A DNA stretch of 64,000 nt from Oceanirhabdus seepicola. Its GTDB lineage: Bacteria > Bacillota > Clostridia > Clostridiales > Clostridiaceae. Of this stretch, positions 18,689-27,099 are shown one piece after another. Below the pieces are notes generated by a model. The model was given only the letters and a program-made list of their open reading frames with translations, did no database searches and had not been told where the DNA came from. Position numbers and translations under genes: made by a program. The stretch lies in the NCBI RefSeq assembly GCF_023684385.1, contig NZ_JAGSOJ010000001.1:1387146-1451145 (forward strand), read 5' to 3'. How positions within the stretch are numbered: position 1 is the first letter of the stretch; every line of letters begins with the position of its first letter.

Positions 18689-18717
18689 TTGAATAAAATC
18701 AAAAGAAAATCTAATAC
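18689..18717 (+). promoter_or_regulatory. Possible sigma-A promoter of the DUF1540 gene
   Basis: TTGAAT, a 17-base spacer and TAATAC, ending 45 bases before the ATG at 18763. The match is moderate in an AT-rich background. Confidence 0.4.
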
Positions 18718-18762
18718 TATTACAATAAGATTAAATTCAAACTAAAAATCGAGGAATTATTT

Positions 18763-18921
18763 ATGCCTAAAAATGAAAGCATCGGATGTACTGTAAATGA
18801 ATGCAGAAATCATAGTAATGACGGTCAATTTTGTTCTCTAAACAGAATCCAAGTAAAAAAACATTGAACTACAGCTAATACAATTGAACATACTGATTGT
18901 GGAAGCTTCGAAGTAAAATAG
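18763..18921 (+). CDS. DUF1540 protein with in-frame TGA at codon 35
   Basis: Frame from ATG 18763 (GAGGA 7 bases upstream) to TAG 18919-18921, 52 codons, with one internal TGA at 18865-18867. Read through, it has the DUF1540 layout: IGCTVNEC near residues 7-14, FCSLNRIQV 23-31, then HTDCGSFE 43-50. All family Cys are kept, and the part after the TGA is still in frame and conserved. A hairpin ACAAT/ATTGT (18880-18884 with 18896-18900) starts 12 bases after the TGA and puts a G at position 2 of its loop, like a bacterial SECIS. Either a selenoprotein or a gene with a fresh nonsense mutation. DUF1540 proteins are small Cys-rich proteins of unclear role, many in spore formers. Confidence 0.6.
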
Positions 18922-18932
18922 TAATTTTCTAT

Positions 18933-18964
18933 ATACTGCTTACAATTATGTATGCAGTATTTTG
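18933..18964 (+). terminator. Terminator-like hairpin after DUF1540 gene
   Basis: ATACTGC and GCAGTAT form a 7-bp stem followed by TTTTG, 12 bases past the gene end. Confidence 0.5.
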
Positions 18965-19082
18965 CAGTTATTAAATTATTTAAGATTTAATGGATTGGTC
19001 AACTGGATAATAAAAAATGTGCTATTTTGTACAAGCTTTGTCTATTTAACCCTAAATGTCTTGTTTTAAAATTATTAATTAT

Positions 19083-19111
19083 TTGATTTTGAATGAAGTT
19101 CTCTGTATAAT
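19083..19111 (+). promoter_or_regulatory. Sigma-A promoter of the CopZ-like gene
   Basis: TTGATT (19083-19088), a 17-base spacer and a perfect TATAAT (19106-19111). The expected start is near 19118, giving a leader of about 75 bases before the ATG at 19194. Confidence 0.75.
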
Positions 19112-19119
19112 GGAAAGAA

Positions 19120-19160
19120 ATATTTAGTAGTGGAATTTACAAAATTTTACTACTAAATAT
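19120..19160 (+). promoter_or_regulatory. Leader hairpin of the CopZ-like gene
   Basis: ATATTTAGTAGT (19120-19131) and ACTACTAAATAT (19149-19160) form a perfect 12-bp stem with a 17-base loop at the very start of the predicted transcript. No T-run follows, so it is not a terminator. It may be an RNA-stabilising stem or an operator for a dimeric regulator. Confidence 0.6.
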
Positions 19161-19193
19161 ATATTATATCTTTTGTTTGAGGAGGATATTATA

Positions 19194-19691
19194 ATGCACC
19201 TAAAATCAGCAAGAAATTCTTGATGTGATAATGAAACAGAACCTACTCGTGAAGTAGAAAGAAGTAATTTATGTCCACTATGCAGCAAAGCAGGTATGGC
19301 AGTTAAAAATGTAACTGTCAAACATTTAATCTGTAATGAATATGTTGAACTGGTTAAAGATGATAACTACCATCTATGTATGAATGAAGAATGTGATGTT
19401 GTATACTATGGTTCCAATTCGGCTATACAATTTTTAAAAAAACAGTTGAAAGTACCAATATGGTATAAAAAAGATGCTAGTCCAAAATACATTTGCTACT
19501 GTAATAATGTTACTGAAGAAATGATTATTGATGCAGTTTTAAATAACAATGCTCAAAACATGAAAGATATTATTGAATTAACTGGTGCAATGAAAAATGG
19601 ACAATGTGAAATTAATAATCCTATGGGAAAATGTTGTGGCAAAGTAATTCAAGAAACTATTACTAAAGCACTCAATATTAAACAAAAATAA
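19194..19691 (+). CDS. CopZ-like zinc / 2Fe-2S protein with in-frame TGA at codon 10
   Basis: Frame from ATG 19194 (GAGGAGGA 7 bases upstream) to TAA 19689-19691, 165 sense codons with one TGA at 19221-19223, directly before a Cys codon (S-TGA-C). Downstream the frame is intact. It has the CPLC zinc site near residue 33, VKHLICNEYVEL and CMNEECDVVYY (zf_CopZ-like), then PKYICYCNNVTEEMI and GKCCG, a BFD-like 2Fe-2S domain as in CopZ copper chaperones. An internal ATG at 19296 would lose the CPLC site and has no good RBS. CTACT-CGTGA-AGTAG (19243-19257) is a small hairpin 19 bases after the TGA with G in its loop, in the range of bacterial SECIS elements. Selenoprotein or recent nonsense mutant. 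Confidence 0.65.
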
Positions 19692-19737
19692 CCAATTTTT
19701 TAAACATAATGATTAAGCCATGAATACTATCGTCAGG

Positions 19738-19771
19738 AAAAACTCCACATTTTAAGATTGGAGTTTTTTTT
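19738..19771 (+). terminator. Terminator of the CopZ-like gene
   Basis: AAAAACTCCA and TGGAGTTTTT pair around 11 bases, with an eight-T tail. Confidence 0.85.
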
Positions 19772-19795
19772 ATAATTACATATTACTCTTAAAAA

Positions 19796-19815
19796 GGCAT
19801 ACTCAAATAAATAAT
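19796..19815. repeat. Solo end of MITE-like repeat family 2
   Basis: GGCATACTCAAATAAATAAT closely matches the end GGCATATTCAAATAAATAAC of the copy at 47670. No partner end is seen nearby. Confidence 0.5.
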
Positions 19816-19904
19816 CTTATTGTCGTTTATAATGAATTAATATATAATTGAAAACAATAATTAAGAGAATGTAGTATACGATACATTAGAAAAGGAGAAC
19901 TAAA

Positions 19905-20882
19905 ATGATACCTAATAAATTAAAACTTGGTGATGAAATAAGAGTTATCGCCCCCTCAACAAGTTTAAGTATAATGAATGAAGAATCAAAAGAGATAGCT
20001 ATTAAAACCCTAGAAGATATGGGGTTTAAGATCACTTTTTCCAAAAATTGCGAAGAAATAGATGAGTTTTCTTCTTCATCAATAAAATCTAGAATTCATG
20101 ACTTACATGAAGCTTTCTTAGATAAAAATGTTAAAGCTATATTAACAGTTATCGGAGGATACAATTGTAATCAGTTATTAAACTATATCGATTACGAAAT
20201 CATAAAAAATAATCCTAAAATACTATGTGGTTACTCAGATATAACTGCTTTAAGTAATGCGATTTATAATATGACTGAATTGATTACATACTCCGGACCT
20301 CATTTTTCAAGTTTTGGAATGAAAAAAGGTTTAGAATATACAAAAGAATATTTTAAAAAATGCTTAATGGAAGAAAGCGAGTTTGAGATAGAACCATGTC
20401 AGCAGTGGAGCGATGATCCCTGGTATTTAGATCAGGAAAACAGAGTTTTTTTTGAAAGCAAGGGATATGAAATAATTAATGAAGGAACTGCTAAAGGGAA
20501 AATACTAGGTGGAAATTTATGTACTTTTAATCTCTTACATGGAACAAAATATATGCCAAATTTAGAAAATACAATTTTATTTATAGAAGATGATAGTCTG
20601 AGTTCTCCAGAGACTTTTGATAGGGATTTACAATCTTTAATTCATCAACCTAATTTTCATAAAGTAAAAGGAATAATTCTTGGGAAATTCCAAGTGGATA
20701 TGAAAATGACAAAAGAAAAATTGTATAAAATAATTAAAACTAAATCAGCATTAAACAATATACCAGTAATTACAGAAGTAAATTTTGGGCATACAACTCC
20801 TCAAATAACTTTTCCAGTAGGTGGTGAAGCTGAAATAGTGGTAACTGAAAATAATGTGAAGATACTAATTAGTAACCATTAG
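19905..20882 (+). CDS. Peptidase S66 (LD-carboxypeptidase / MccF-like)
   Basis: A 325-residue protein of the S66 family. The nucleophile Ser lies in LCGYSDITAL (S111). The Glu of the triad lies in LFIEDDSLSSPETFDRDL, and the His in NFGHTTPQITFPVGG. GGYNCNQLLNYIDYE and GGNLCTFNLLHGT are also typical. S66 enzymes either trim L,D-peptides of murein or, as in MccF, cut toxic peptide-nucleotides; the length and GYSD context fit the MccF-like branch. AAAAGGAGAAC precedes ATG 19905. A family-1 palindrome begins 11 bases after the stop. Cytosolic, no signal peptide. Confidence 0.88.
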   Translation: MIPNKLKLGDEIRVIAPSTSLSIMNEESKEIAIKTLEDMGFKITFSKNCEEIDEFSSSSIKSRIHDLHEAFLDKNVKAILTVIGGYNCNQLLNYIDYEIIKNNPKILCGYSDITALSNAIYNMTELITYSGPHFSSFGMKKGLEYTKEYFKKCLMEESEFEIEPCQQWSDDPWYLDQENRVFFESKGYEIINEGTAKGKILGGNLCTFNLLHGTKYMPNLENTILFIEDDSLSSPETFDRDLQSLIHQPNFHKVKGIILGKFQVDMKMTKEKLYKIIKTKSALNNIPVITEVNFGHTTPQITFPVGGEAEIVVTENNVKILISNH

Positions 20883-20892
20883 TTTTTATGCT

Positions 20893-20951
20893 GGGGACGG
20901 TTCATAAGAATTGTTAGAAACATGGTTTTAAAAAATTTATGAACCGTCCCC
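20893..20951. repeat. RAYT-linked palindrome, full copy 1
   Basis: GGGGACGGTTCATAA...TTATGAACCGTCCCC; interior shares AACATGGTTTTA-like sequence with copies 2 and 3. Lies 11 bases after the S66 gene. Confidence 0.92.
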
Positions 20952-21043
20952 ATAAATCTTATTGCAATCTGATTGCGAAATTATAAATTTAAACATTTTA
21001 ATAAATTGCAAATTTAAATCAATAATAAAAGTAAGGAGAACTC

Positions 21044-21811
21044 ATGAAAAATTTAAAATTACTTCAATGTGTTAATACCCCTGATAAATTTGATCCTGCT
21101 TTAAATGATAGATTGTCTGTAGGAATTGAAATTCAAGATTTTTTCTTTTCCACTCTATATGATGATGGATGGGAATATAGAATTGAACAATACAGAGAAA
21201 AACTGAAAGATTTTAAAGGTATTATTTCAATGCACGGGCCTGCTCTTGATCTAAGTCCATCAAGTACTGATAATAAGATTTTAGAAGTCACTAGGGACAG
21301 ATATTATCAAGGAATAAAAATGGCTAAAATGCTCAATGCAAAATATATAGTTTTTCACAGTCAAATAAACCCTATAATAAAAGATCCAGCTGTAAAAAAA
21401 CTAATATTAAATAAACAGTTAAGCTTCTGGAGTGAACTTTTAACTGAAATTGAAGATACAGATTTAACAATACTAATAGAAAATTTTTATGATAATGATT
21501 ACGCTGACTTTCTTTTACTTCTTGAAAAGATCAATTCACCAAAAGTTAAGGTGTGCTTAGATACAGGTCATGTTTTGTGTAATTCATCAAAGGGCATTGA
21601 ACATTGGGTTCATGGATTAAAGGATTACATAAGGTATATACATTTCCACTATAATAAAGGCGATTTTGATGCACATTTATCTCCACATGAAGAATTCATA
21701 AAAGAGGTATCAGATATATTAAAGATAAATAATATTACTCCTGTAATAGCTTTAGAATATACGGTTGAGGATTTAGAAAGTGAAATTGAGAAAATAAGAG
21801 CTTGTGATTAA
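21044..21811 (+). CDS. TIM-barrel sugar isomerase / AP endonuclease 2 family protein
   Basis: A 255-residue protein with the metal-binding pattern of the xylose-isomerase-like TIM barrels: ISMHGPALD, IVFHSQ, LIENFYD (Glu ligand), VCLDTGHVLCN (Asp and His), IHFHYNKGDFDAHLSPHEE, and VIALEYT (final Glu). Members isomerise or epimerise sugars or cut DNA at abasic sites; the substrate cannot be told here. RBS AAGGAGAACTC precedes ATG 21044. The gene is enclosed by two family-1 palindromes (20893-20951 and 21855-21913), so it looks like a cassette. Confidence 0.8.
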   Translation: MKNLKLLQCVNTPDKFDPALNDRLSVGIEIQDFFFSTLYDDGWEYRIEQYREKLKDFKGIISMHGPALDLSPSSTDNKILEVTRDRYYQGIKMAKMLNAKYIVFHSQINPIIKDPAVKKLILNKQLSFWSELLTEIEDTDLTILIENFYDNDYADFLLLLEKINSPKVKVCLDTGHVLCNSSKGIEHWVHGLKDYIRYIHFHYNKGDFDAHLSPHEEFIKEVSDILKINNITPVIALEYTVEDLESEIEKIRACD

Positions 21812-21854
21812 ATGATTATAACTACTTTCCAAGAAGTTATTAAATATTAAAATA

Positions 21855-21913
21855 GGGACGGTTCATAAGAATTTCGTGAAAACATAGTTTTCAAAATTCT
21901 TATGAACCGTCCC
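21855..21913. repeat. RAYT-linked palindrome, full copy 2
   Basis: GGGACGGTTCATAAGAATT and AATTCTTATGAACCGTCCC pair over 19 bp around a loop with AAAACATAGTTTT. Left of the RAYT gene. Confidence 0.95.
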
Positions 21914-22057
21914 TCGTTCTTTCCTCACACTTGTCACAAAAAATAAAAAATCTCCTCCCTACTGAATATTTCGAACAAATGTTGGTATACTTACAGATAT
22001 AATTTAAAAATATTCTGTTTTAATTTCTATGATATAAAGTTTGAGGAGATGAACAAT

Positions 22058-22972
22058 TTGCCACGTACAGCTAGAAAAAAAGTCGCTAATGGTATTTATC
22101 ATATAATTTGTAATTCTATAAGTGATACTAATCTCTTTAGAGATCAAGAGGATAAAGAACGTTACCTTGAAACTCTACAGCGTTATAAGCAACAATACGG
22201 ATTTGAAATATATTCTCTTACTCTAATGGATACCCATGTTCATATACTTCTTGATACTCGTGGTGCTGATATCTCTGCAATTATGAAGAGTATTAATATT
22301 TCTTATGTTCAATATTATAATAGAAGACACGGTAGAAAAGGAGGCTTATTTGCTGGTAGATTCAAGAGTATTTTGATTAATGAACAGAGTCATTTATACG
22401 AAGCTTCCTTATATATTCATAGAAATTCAAAAGACTTACCAAAGTGGAAAAAATGCATTGAAAAATATCCATACTCTAGCTTAGGAATCTTCCTAGGCCT
22501 CCGTGAGGATACCCGTAATTTAATCAATGTTGACTATCTAATGAGACTTTTTGGTGGTAATATTAATATTGCAAGGAAAATCTATGCTAAGAAGATTCAA
22601 TTGGATGAGAGAATCAAATATGAATTAGAGTATTTGTTAGTCGAAGATAATAAAGCTGAATATAGAAGTGAACGTATTGTATATAATCGAAATATCACTC
22701 CTGATATCATTGTAGAAATTATTTGTAAACATACTAATATTGATGCCAAATACTTATTTACAAAGAATAATTCAGAAGGCAATAAACTACGAGCAATTTT
22801 AGTTATGTTATTAAGAAAGTATAGTGGATATAATTTAAGAGAAATATGCGAATTTTTAGGAAATATATCGCAGCCTACGGCTTCCTACCTCTCTACACAC
22901 GGCTTGAAATATATTAATAATACTGAATATGAAGATATAATTAATGAAATAAAAGAAAAATGTTCCCATTAG
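22058..22972 (+). CDS. REP-associated tyrosine transposase (RAYT, Y1 family)
   Basis: Start chosen at TTG 22058: GAGGAG lies 9 bases upstream and the product then begins MPRTARKKVANGIYHI, the usual RAYT start; the ATG at 22049 overlaps the RBS. 304 residues. The HUH motif is HVH (60-62) in LMDTHVHILLD. The catalytic Tyr is among SYVQYYNRR (residues 82-90), followed by GGLFAGRFKS and a YIHRNSKDL segment. The C-terminal 90 residues form a helix-turn-helix-like domain (LREICEFLGNISQPTASYLS). Y1 HUH enzymes cut single-stranded DNA at hairpins. The gene lies between two near-identical 59-60 bp palindromes, and 10 further full copies occur in the window, so it is the likely mobiliser of this family. 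Confidence 0.93.
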   Translation: MPRTARKKVANGIYHIICNSISDTNLFRDQEDKERYLETLQRYKQQYGFEIYSLTLMDTHVHILLDTRGADISAIMKSINISYVQYYNRRHGRKGGLFAGRFKSILINEQSHLYEASLYIHRNSKDLPKWKKCIEKYPYSSLGIFLGLREDTRNLINVDYLMRLFGGNINIARKIYAKKIQLDERIKYELEYLLVEDNKAEYRSERIVYNRNITPDIIVEIICKHTNIDAKYLFTKNNSEGNKLRAILVMLLRKYSGYNLREICEFLGNISQPTASYLSTHGLKYINNTEYEDIINEIKEKCSH

Positions 22973-23007
22973 TGGAACATTAATTTTATTAAATATAAGA
23001 CAAGCTA

Positions 23008-23068
23008 GGGACGGTTCATAAGAATTGAAAGAAAACATAGTTTTAAGCAATTCTTATGAACCGTCCCC
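23008..23068. repeat. RAYT-linked palindrome, full copy 3
   Basis: GGGACGGTTCATAAGAATT and AATTCTTATGAACCGTCCC with loop AAAACATAGTTTTAAG, nearly identical to copy 2. Lies 36 bases after the transposase stop, preceded by GACAAGCTA. Confidence 0.95.
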
Positions 23069-23076
23069 ATAGCTTT

Positions 23077-23577
23077 TTATAATATCAATTGAAATGTATC
23101 TTCATTTTCATTCTCATTGATCTTTTTAAATCCAAATGAGGTAAATAGATTTCTCGAACGGGCATTGTACTTATAAATTGCAGGTATTGTTATTTTCTTA
23201 AGTTCAATTTTTCTAGCTCTTTCAAGTAACTTTCCAATTACAAGTTTTCCTATTCCTTTTCCCCAATAAGCTTCGTCACCAATAATTATTGGCATATTTT
23301 CCTCTGATAAAGTAGCATCTCCTATTGGAACCCACTTCTCATTTTCCAAATACTCAATAAAGTAAAGTTCCCCAATATTACTTAGATAAGTATACATTTT
23401 ATTTATTGTATCCAAATCATACCCTTTACCATCCTTGATTCCTTCTGAATAATATAGTATCTTTTCATCCTTATACCATTGTTCTGCAATTTTCCAATCT
23501 CTTTCAGAACAATTCTTCAATCTCAACCTTTCATTTACATCAATAATTAATGGTTGTTTAACATCCTTAAGTCCCAT
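23077..23577 (-). CDS. GNAT family N-acetyltransferase
   Basis: A 166-residue acetyltransferase. Acetyl-CoA binding motif A is GDEAYWGKGIGKLVIGKLLERA, where GKGIGK is the Q/RxxGxG/A loop. YNARSRNLFTSFGFKKI is motif B, and the N-terminal half has RLKNCSERDWKIAEQWY. It resembles AAC(6')-like and RimJ-like enzymes; the substrate is unknown. It ends only 9 bases from palindrome copy 3, convergent with the RAYT gene. The 144-base gap to the next gene upstream holds an AGTGTAGAGCACCCTACACC inverted repeat of unknown role. Confidence 0.85.
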   Translation of the reverse strand: MGLKDVKQPLIIDVNERLRLKNCSERDWKIAEQWYKDEKILYYSEGIKDGKGYDLDTINKMYTYLSNIGELYFIEYLENEKWVPIGDATLSEENMPIIIGDEAYWGKGIGKLVIGKLLERARKIELKKITIPAIYKYNARSRNLFTSFGFKKINENENEDTFQLIL

Positions 23578-23721
23578 ATTTATTTCTCCTATCGTTATCT
23601 AGTGTAGAGCACCCTACACCTACTAATTTTATATCATTTATACATAGACTACATATAGTTTATAATTTAATTATTATAGGTTAGTACTCATTTTAAAAGG
23701 ATTTCATATTACCTTTGAGTA

Positions 23722-24282
23722 TTATTTAAAATATTCATCTCTTAATATTGAATAATACTTACAGTCAACTAAATTACCTCTGTTATTTCTACTAATTTTT
23801 CTTAAAGTTCCCTCATACATTAAATTGCACTTTTCCATTACACGCCCCGATGCCTGATTGTCCACATCGTGACGTGCTGCAATACGTTGAAACCCTATTT
23901 CATCAAAAGCAAATTTAATTATTTTTGAAAATGCTTCTGTCAAAATACCTTTATTCCAAAATGCCTTACCTATACAATATCCGACCTCACATTTTTCATC
24001 GTTATTATTAATCTCTATTAGATCAATATTACCAATTACCTCTCCAGTTTCTTTAAGCTCAATAGCCCATTGGTAACGTTCCTCATTACTATAACTATCT
24101 ATCCACATCCCAATAAGTTTCTTACTTAATTCAACACTATTATGAGCGGACCACGAAAGATATTTGGTTACTTCTGAATCGGATGCCCAGTTCTTGTATA
24201 TATCTGAAGCATCCTCCTCTTTAAATTTTCTTAATATTAGTCTTTCAGTTTCTAGTTTTTTCGTTCCTTTATGATTCAACAT
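23722..24282 (-). CDS. RimJ/RimL-type GNAT acetyltransferase
   Basis: 186 residues from ATG 24282, which has AAGGGGGAG 8 bases upstream; the ATG at 24306 lies before the RBS and is rejected. The opening LETERLILRKFKEEDASDIYKNWASD is the classic RimJ/RimL start. CEVGYCIGKAFWNKGILTEAFSKI carries the acetyl-CoA loop, and ARHDVDNQASGRVMEKCNLMYEGTLR is motif B. It probably acetylates a protein N-terminus or a small amine; the substrate is unknown. Same strand as the neighbouring GNAT and MBL genes. Confidence 0.88.
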   Translation of the reverse strand: MLNHKGTKKLETERLILRKFKEEDASDIYKNWASDSEVTKYLSWSAHNSVELSKKLIGMWIDSYSNEERYQWAIELKETGEVIGNIDLIEINNNDEKCEVGYCIGKAFWNKGILTEAFSKIIKFAFDEIGFQRIAARHDVDNQASGRVMEKCNLMYEGTLRKISRNNRGNLVDCKYYSILRDEYFK

Positions 24283-24359
24283 AGCTTTATTCTCCCCCTT
24301 GTACAAATTTAAGCTTTTTCACAATCCTAACGTCACATTAATGAATTATATTATTATTA

Positions 24360-25145
24360 CTAAAATATTATCTCAGCCTCATTATGTTTATGAATACCTG
24401 AACCATGATACAATCCATTATTATCATGAACTCTTTTCATCAATTCCATGATATCATCCAAGTAACTAAAACTTAACTCTGAATTATAATGCCCTCCAAA
24501 TATCTTAGTTACTTCTCTTTTCATACCATGAATTTTCTTTATAGAGTTGTAAAATCCTATAGGCTCTGTACTCTCATAATTACAATATAATCTCCCTTTA
24601 TAAATCAAATCTCCTGTGAAAATATATTTCTTCTTTATATCATACACTGCAATATGACCCGGTGAATGGCCTGGTGTATGTAATATTTGAAGTGTTCTAC
24701 CTCCTAGTTCAACAATGTCTCCATCCTCTACTACTTCTATATTATTGCTCTTGAATAACTGATAGTCATTTATATTAAAGTCCCGTGGAAGAAGCTCTTC
24801 ATTTACATCTCTTATAACATTTTTTCTTATAACTTCAATAGGAAGAGGTATGCCGTTTTTTATCCACTTCTCTTCAGATTTATGAACCATTATATTTTCA
24901 AATTCGCTATGATTTCCTATATGATCCCAATGAACATGCGTTGTAATGACACATATATCTTTATCATCTATCTCTTTGAGAATATTCTTTATTGGCCATA
25001 TTCCTATTCCCGTATCTATAACAATATTTCTTTTCTCTCCAATTAGATAATAAATATTAGTATCTTCCCAATGATGTGGTTCACTGATAACATATGTGAT
25101 ATCATCAATCTTCTCAATTTTGTACCATTCTGAATATAATTCCAC
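24360..25145 (-). CDS. MBL-fold metallohydrolase
   Basis: 261 residues from GTG 25145, which has AAGGAGGAG with 8 bases of spacing. A longer frame to 25214 would start inside a palindrome arm and is rejected. The zinc motif THVHWDHIGNH fits HxHxDH. HTPGHSPGHIAVYD carries the next His, TGDLIY the bridging Asp, and FGGHYN the last His. It is related to glyoxalase II-like and quorum-quenching hydrolases; the substrate is unknown. It follows argS on the same strand but a solo palindrome arm separates them. Confidence 0.87.
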   Translation of the reverse strand: MELYSEWYKIEKIDDITYVISEPHHWEDTNIYYLIGEKRNIVIDTGIGIWPIKNILKEIDDKDICVITTHVHWDHIGNHSEFENIMVHKSEEKWIKNGIPLPIEVIRKNVIRDVNEELLPRDFNINDYQLFKSNNIEVVEDGDIVELGGRTLQILHTPGHSPGHIAVYDIKKKYIFTGDLIYKGRLYCNYESTEPIGFYNSIKKIHGMKREVTKIFGGHYNSELSFSYLDDIMELMKRVHDNNGLYHGSGIHKHNEAEIIF

Positions 25146-25192
25146 GACAATCTCCTCCTTACTTACTAGCTTGCCCACCTTTGGTTCAAATA

Positions 25193-25212
25193 ACTTCTTA
25201 TGAACCGTCCCC
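25193..25212. repeat. RAYT-linked palindrome, solo right arm
   Basis: ACTTCTTATGAACCGTCCCC with no left partner. Sits between the argS stop and the MBL gene RBS. Confidence 0.85.
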
Positions 25213-25232
25213 AAATTTTTCTCAACTTATTT

Positions 25233-26969
25233 CTACATCTCCTCAAGAAGCTCAATTCCCATCAGTGAGCATGCATTAATTATCACTTGTAATGTTGCTT
25301 TTATCAATAGTACTCGTGCATTTTTAATTGTTTCTTCTTCATTTAAAACTCGATTAGCATTGTAAAATTTATTAAACGCTTGTGCTAATTTAACTGTATA
25401 ACGCGCAAGGTATGATGGTTCATTATCTTTGCAACTATCCTTAACTACCTGTTCGAACCCTTCTAGAATTACAAGTAATTTCTTACTTTCATTATCGCTA
25501 AGAGCTGAATAATCTATCTTACTATCTATAAGTTCTCCTTCTGTAGTTAATAATTCTAACTCACCAATTTTCTTCAATACCTTATTACCACGTACATATG
25601 CATATTGAATATATGGTGCTGTTTCTCCTGTAAATGACAGTGCCTCTTCCCATTTAAATGTATGATCTTTTATTATTTTATTAGCTATCTGTTCAAATAC
25701 GACTGCTCCAACACCTATTTTCTTTGCAGCTTCTTCTTTATTATTTAATTTAGGATTCTTCTCTTCAATAATTTCAAGTGCTTTATCTACAGATTTATTC
25801 AATACATCATCCAGCCATACTGAACACCCTTTACGTGTTGATAAAGTTCCATCTTCTAAATTGATCATTCCATGATCAACATGAATACAATCCTTAGACC
25901 ATTCATATCCCATCAATTCAAGTATTTTAAATAACTGCTTAAAATGTAAATCTTGTTGATATGCCACTATATAAATGCTCTTATAAAAATCATAAGTATC
26001 CTTACGATATTTTGCCGCTGCTAAATCACGTGTCATGTATATTGTTGTACCATCACTTTTCTTAATTATTGCTGAAGTCAAATCATATTCCTCAAGGTGA
26101 ACAACCTTAGCTCCTTGTGATTCAACTAATAAACCTTCATTCTCTAATTTATCAATTATCGCTGGCATCTTATCAGTATAAAAACTTTCTCCTGCATAAG
26201 AATCATATTCAATTGCTAGCATATCATAAATCCGCTTAAATTCTACCATACTAACATCTTTAGTCCAATTCCATAACTGTAGTGCTTCTTCATTTCCTTC
26301 TTCAATCTTCTTAAACCATGCACGCCCTTCATCAAATAATGATGGTTCTTTTTCTGCTTCATTATGAAACTTAACATATAATTTCACTAATTCACGTATA
26401 GGGTTCTTCTCAACAATTCCCTTATCTCCCCACTTTTTATAAGCACAAAGTTGATTTCCATACTGCGTTCCATAATCCCCTATGTGATTTATTCGCTCAA
26501 CCTTATATCCTAAAAATTCATGTATATTTGCTAATACATTCCCTATAACAGTTCCTTTAACATGTCCCACATGAAACGGCTTTGCTATATTAACTGATGA
26601 AAATTCCACACATACAGTTTTCCCTTCACCAATCTTATCTGCTCCATATTTATCCCCATTTTTTAGAATATCACTAATAACTATTTTACTGTTCTTTTCA
26701 TAGTTTTTAAAAAAATTAAGATACGGCCCCTGGCTTTTAATCTGTGAAAATAAATCTGCTACTTCCTTTCCTTCCAAACTCTGCTTAATTTCCTTAGCTA
26801 TTACAACTGGTGGTTTCTTCATATGCTTTGCCAATTTGAAACATGGTATAGCATAATCTCCCATCTCACTATTAGGTGGAATCTCTATTATCCCCTCGAT
26901 AAAGTTTATATCTAAAGAATCATCTATTTTGCATATAACTTCAGCTATTTCAGTTTTATAATTAATCAT
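25233..26969 (-). CDS. argS: Arginyl-tRNA synthetase
   Basis: 578 residues from ATG 26969, chosen because AAGGGAGG lies 8 bases upstream; an earlier in-frame start at 26996 precedes the RBS. It is a class I synthetase charging tRNA-Arg. It has VNIAKPFHVGHVKGT (HIGH-type motif HVGH), NHIGDYGTQYG and the anticodon-binding C-terminal helices ending MGIELLEEM. DHGMINLEDGTLSTRKG lies at the KMSKS position with a non-canonical STRKG, as is common in ArgRS. Length is typical. Expression is set by the T-box leader at 27100-27408. Confidence 0.96.
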   Translation of the reverse strand: MINYKTEIAEVICKIDDSLDINFIEGIIEIPPNSEMGDYAIPCFKLAKHMKKPPVVIAKEIKQSLEGKEVADLFSQIKSQGPYLNFFKNYEKNSKIVISDILKNGDKYGADKIGEGKTVCVEFSSVNIAKPFHVGHVKGTVIGNVLANIHEFLGYKVERINHIGDYGTQYGNQLCAYKKWGDKGIVEKNPIRELVKLYVKFHNEAEKEPSLFDEGRAWFKKIEEGNEEALQLWNWTKDVSMVEFKRIYDMLAIEYDSYAGESFYTDKMPAIIDKLENEGLLVESQGAKVVHLEEYDLTSAIIKKSDGTTIYMTRDLAAAKYRKDTYDFYKSIYIVAYQQDLHFKQLFKILELMGYEWSKDCIHVDHGMINLEDGTLSTRKGCSVWLDDVLNKSVDKALEIIEEKNPKLNNKEEAAKKIGVGAVVFEQIANKIIKDHTFKWEEALSFTGETAPYIQYAYVRGNKVLKKIGELELLTTEGELIDSKIDYSALSDNESKKLLVILEGFEQVVKDSCKDNEPSYLARYTVKLAQAFNKFYNANRVLNEEETIKNARVLLIKATLQVIINACSLMGIELLEEM

Positions 26970-27099
26970 GATATTTACCTCCCTTGACCTATTCATATTA
27001 AAATATGTAATCTTCTAATCTAAATTTCAAATAACTAACTTCTAGAATTCTAATCTATGTTCATGAACTTTCTCACATTATATTCAAAAATTATATAAC

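Noticed and set aside
19296..19691. CopZ-like protein starting at the internal ATG
   Set aside because: It drops the CPLC zinc site and has no good RBS. The ATG at 19194 has a perfect one, so the frame with TGA is preferred.
20893..20951. Simple rho-independent terminators in place of the repeated palindromes
   Set aside because: Arms are conserved to the base in 12 copies, lack T-runs and also occur as solo arms and upstream of genes. They may still stop transcription, but that does not explain the conservation.
25146..25214. Longer N-terminus of the MBL-fold gene
   Set aside because: It would start with TTG inside a palindrome arm. The GTG at 25145 has a strong AGGAGG RBS.
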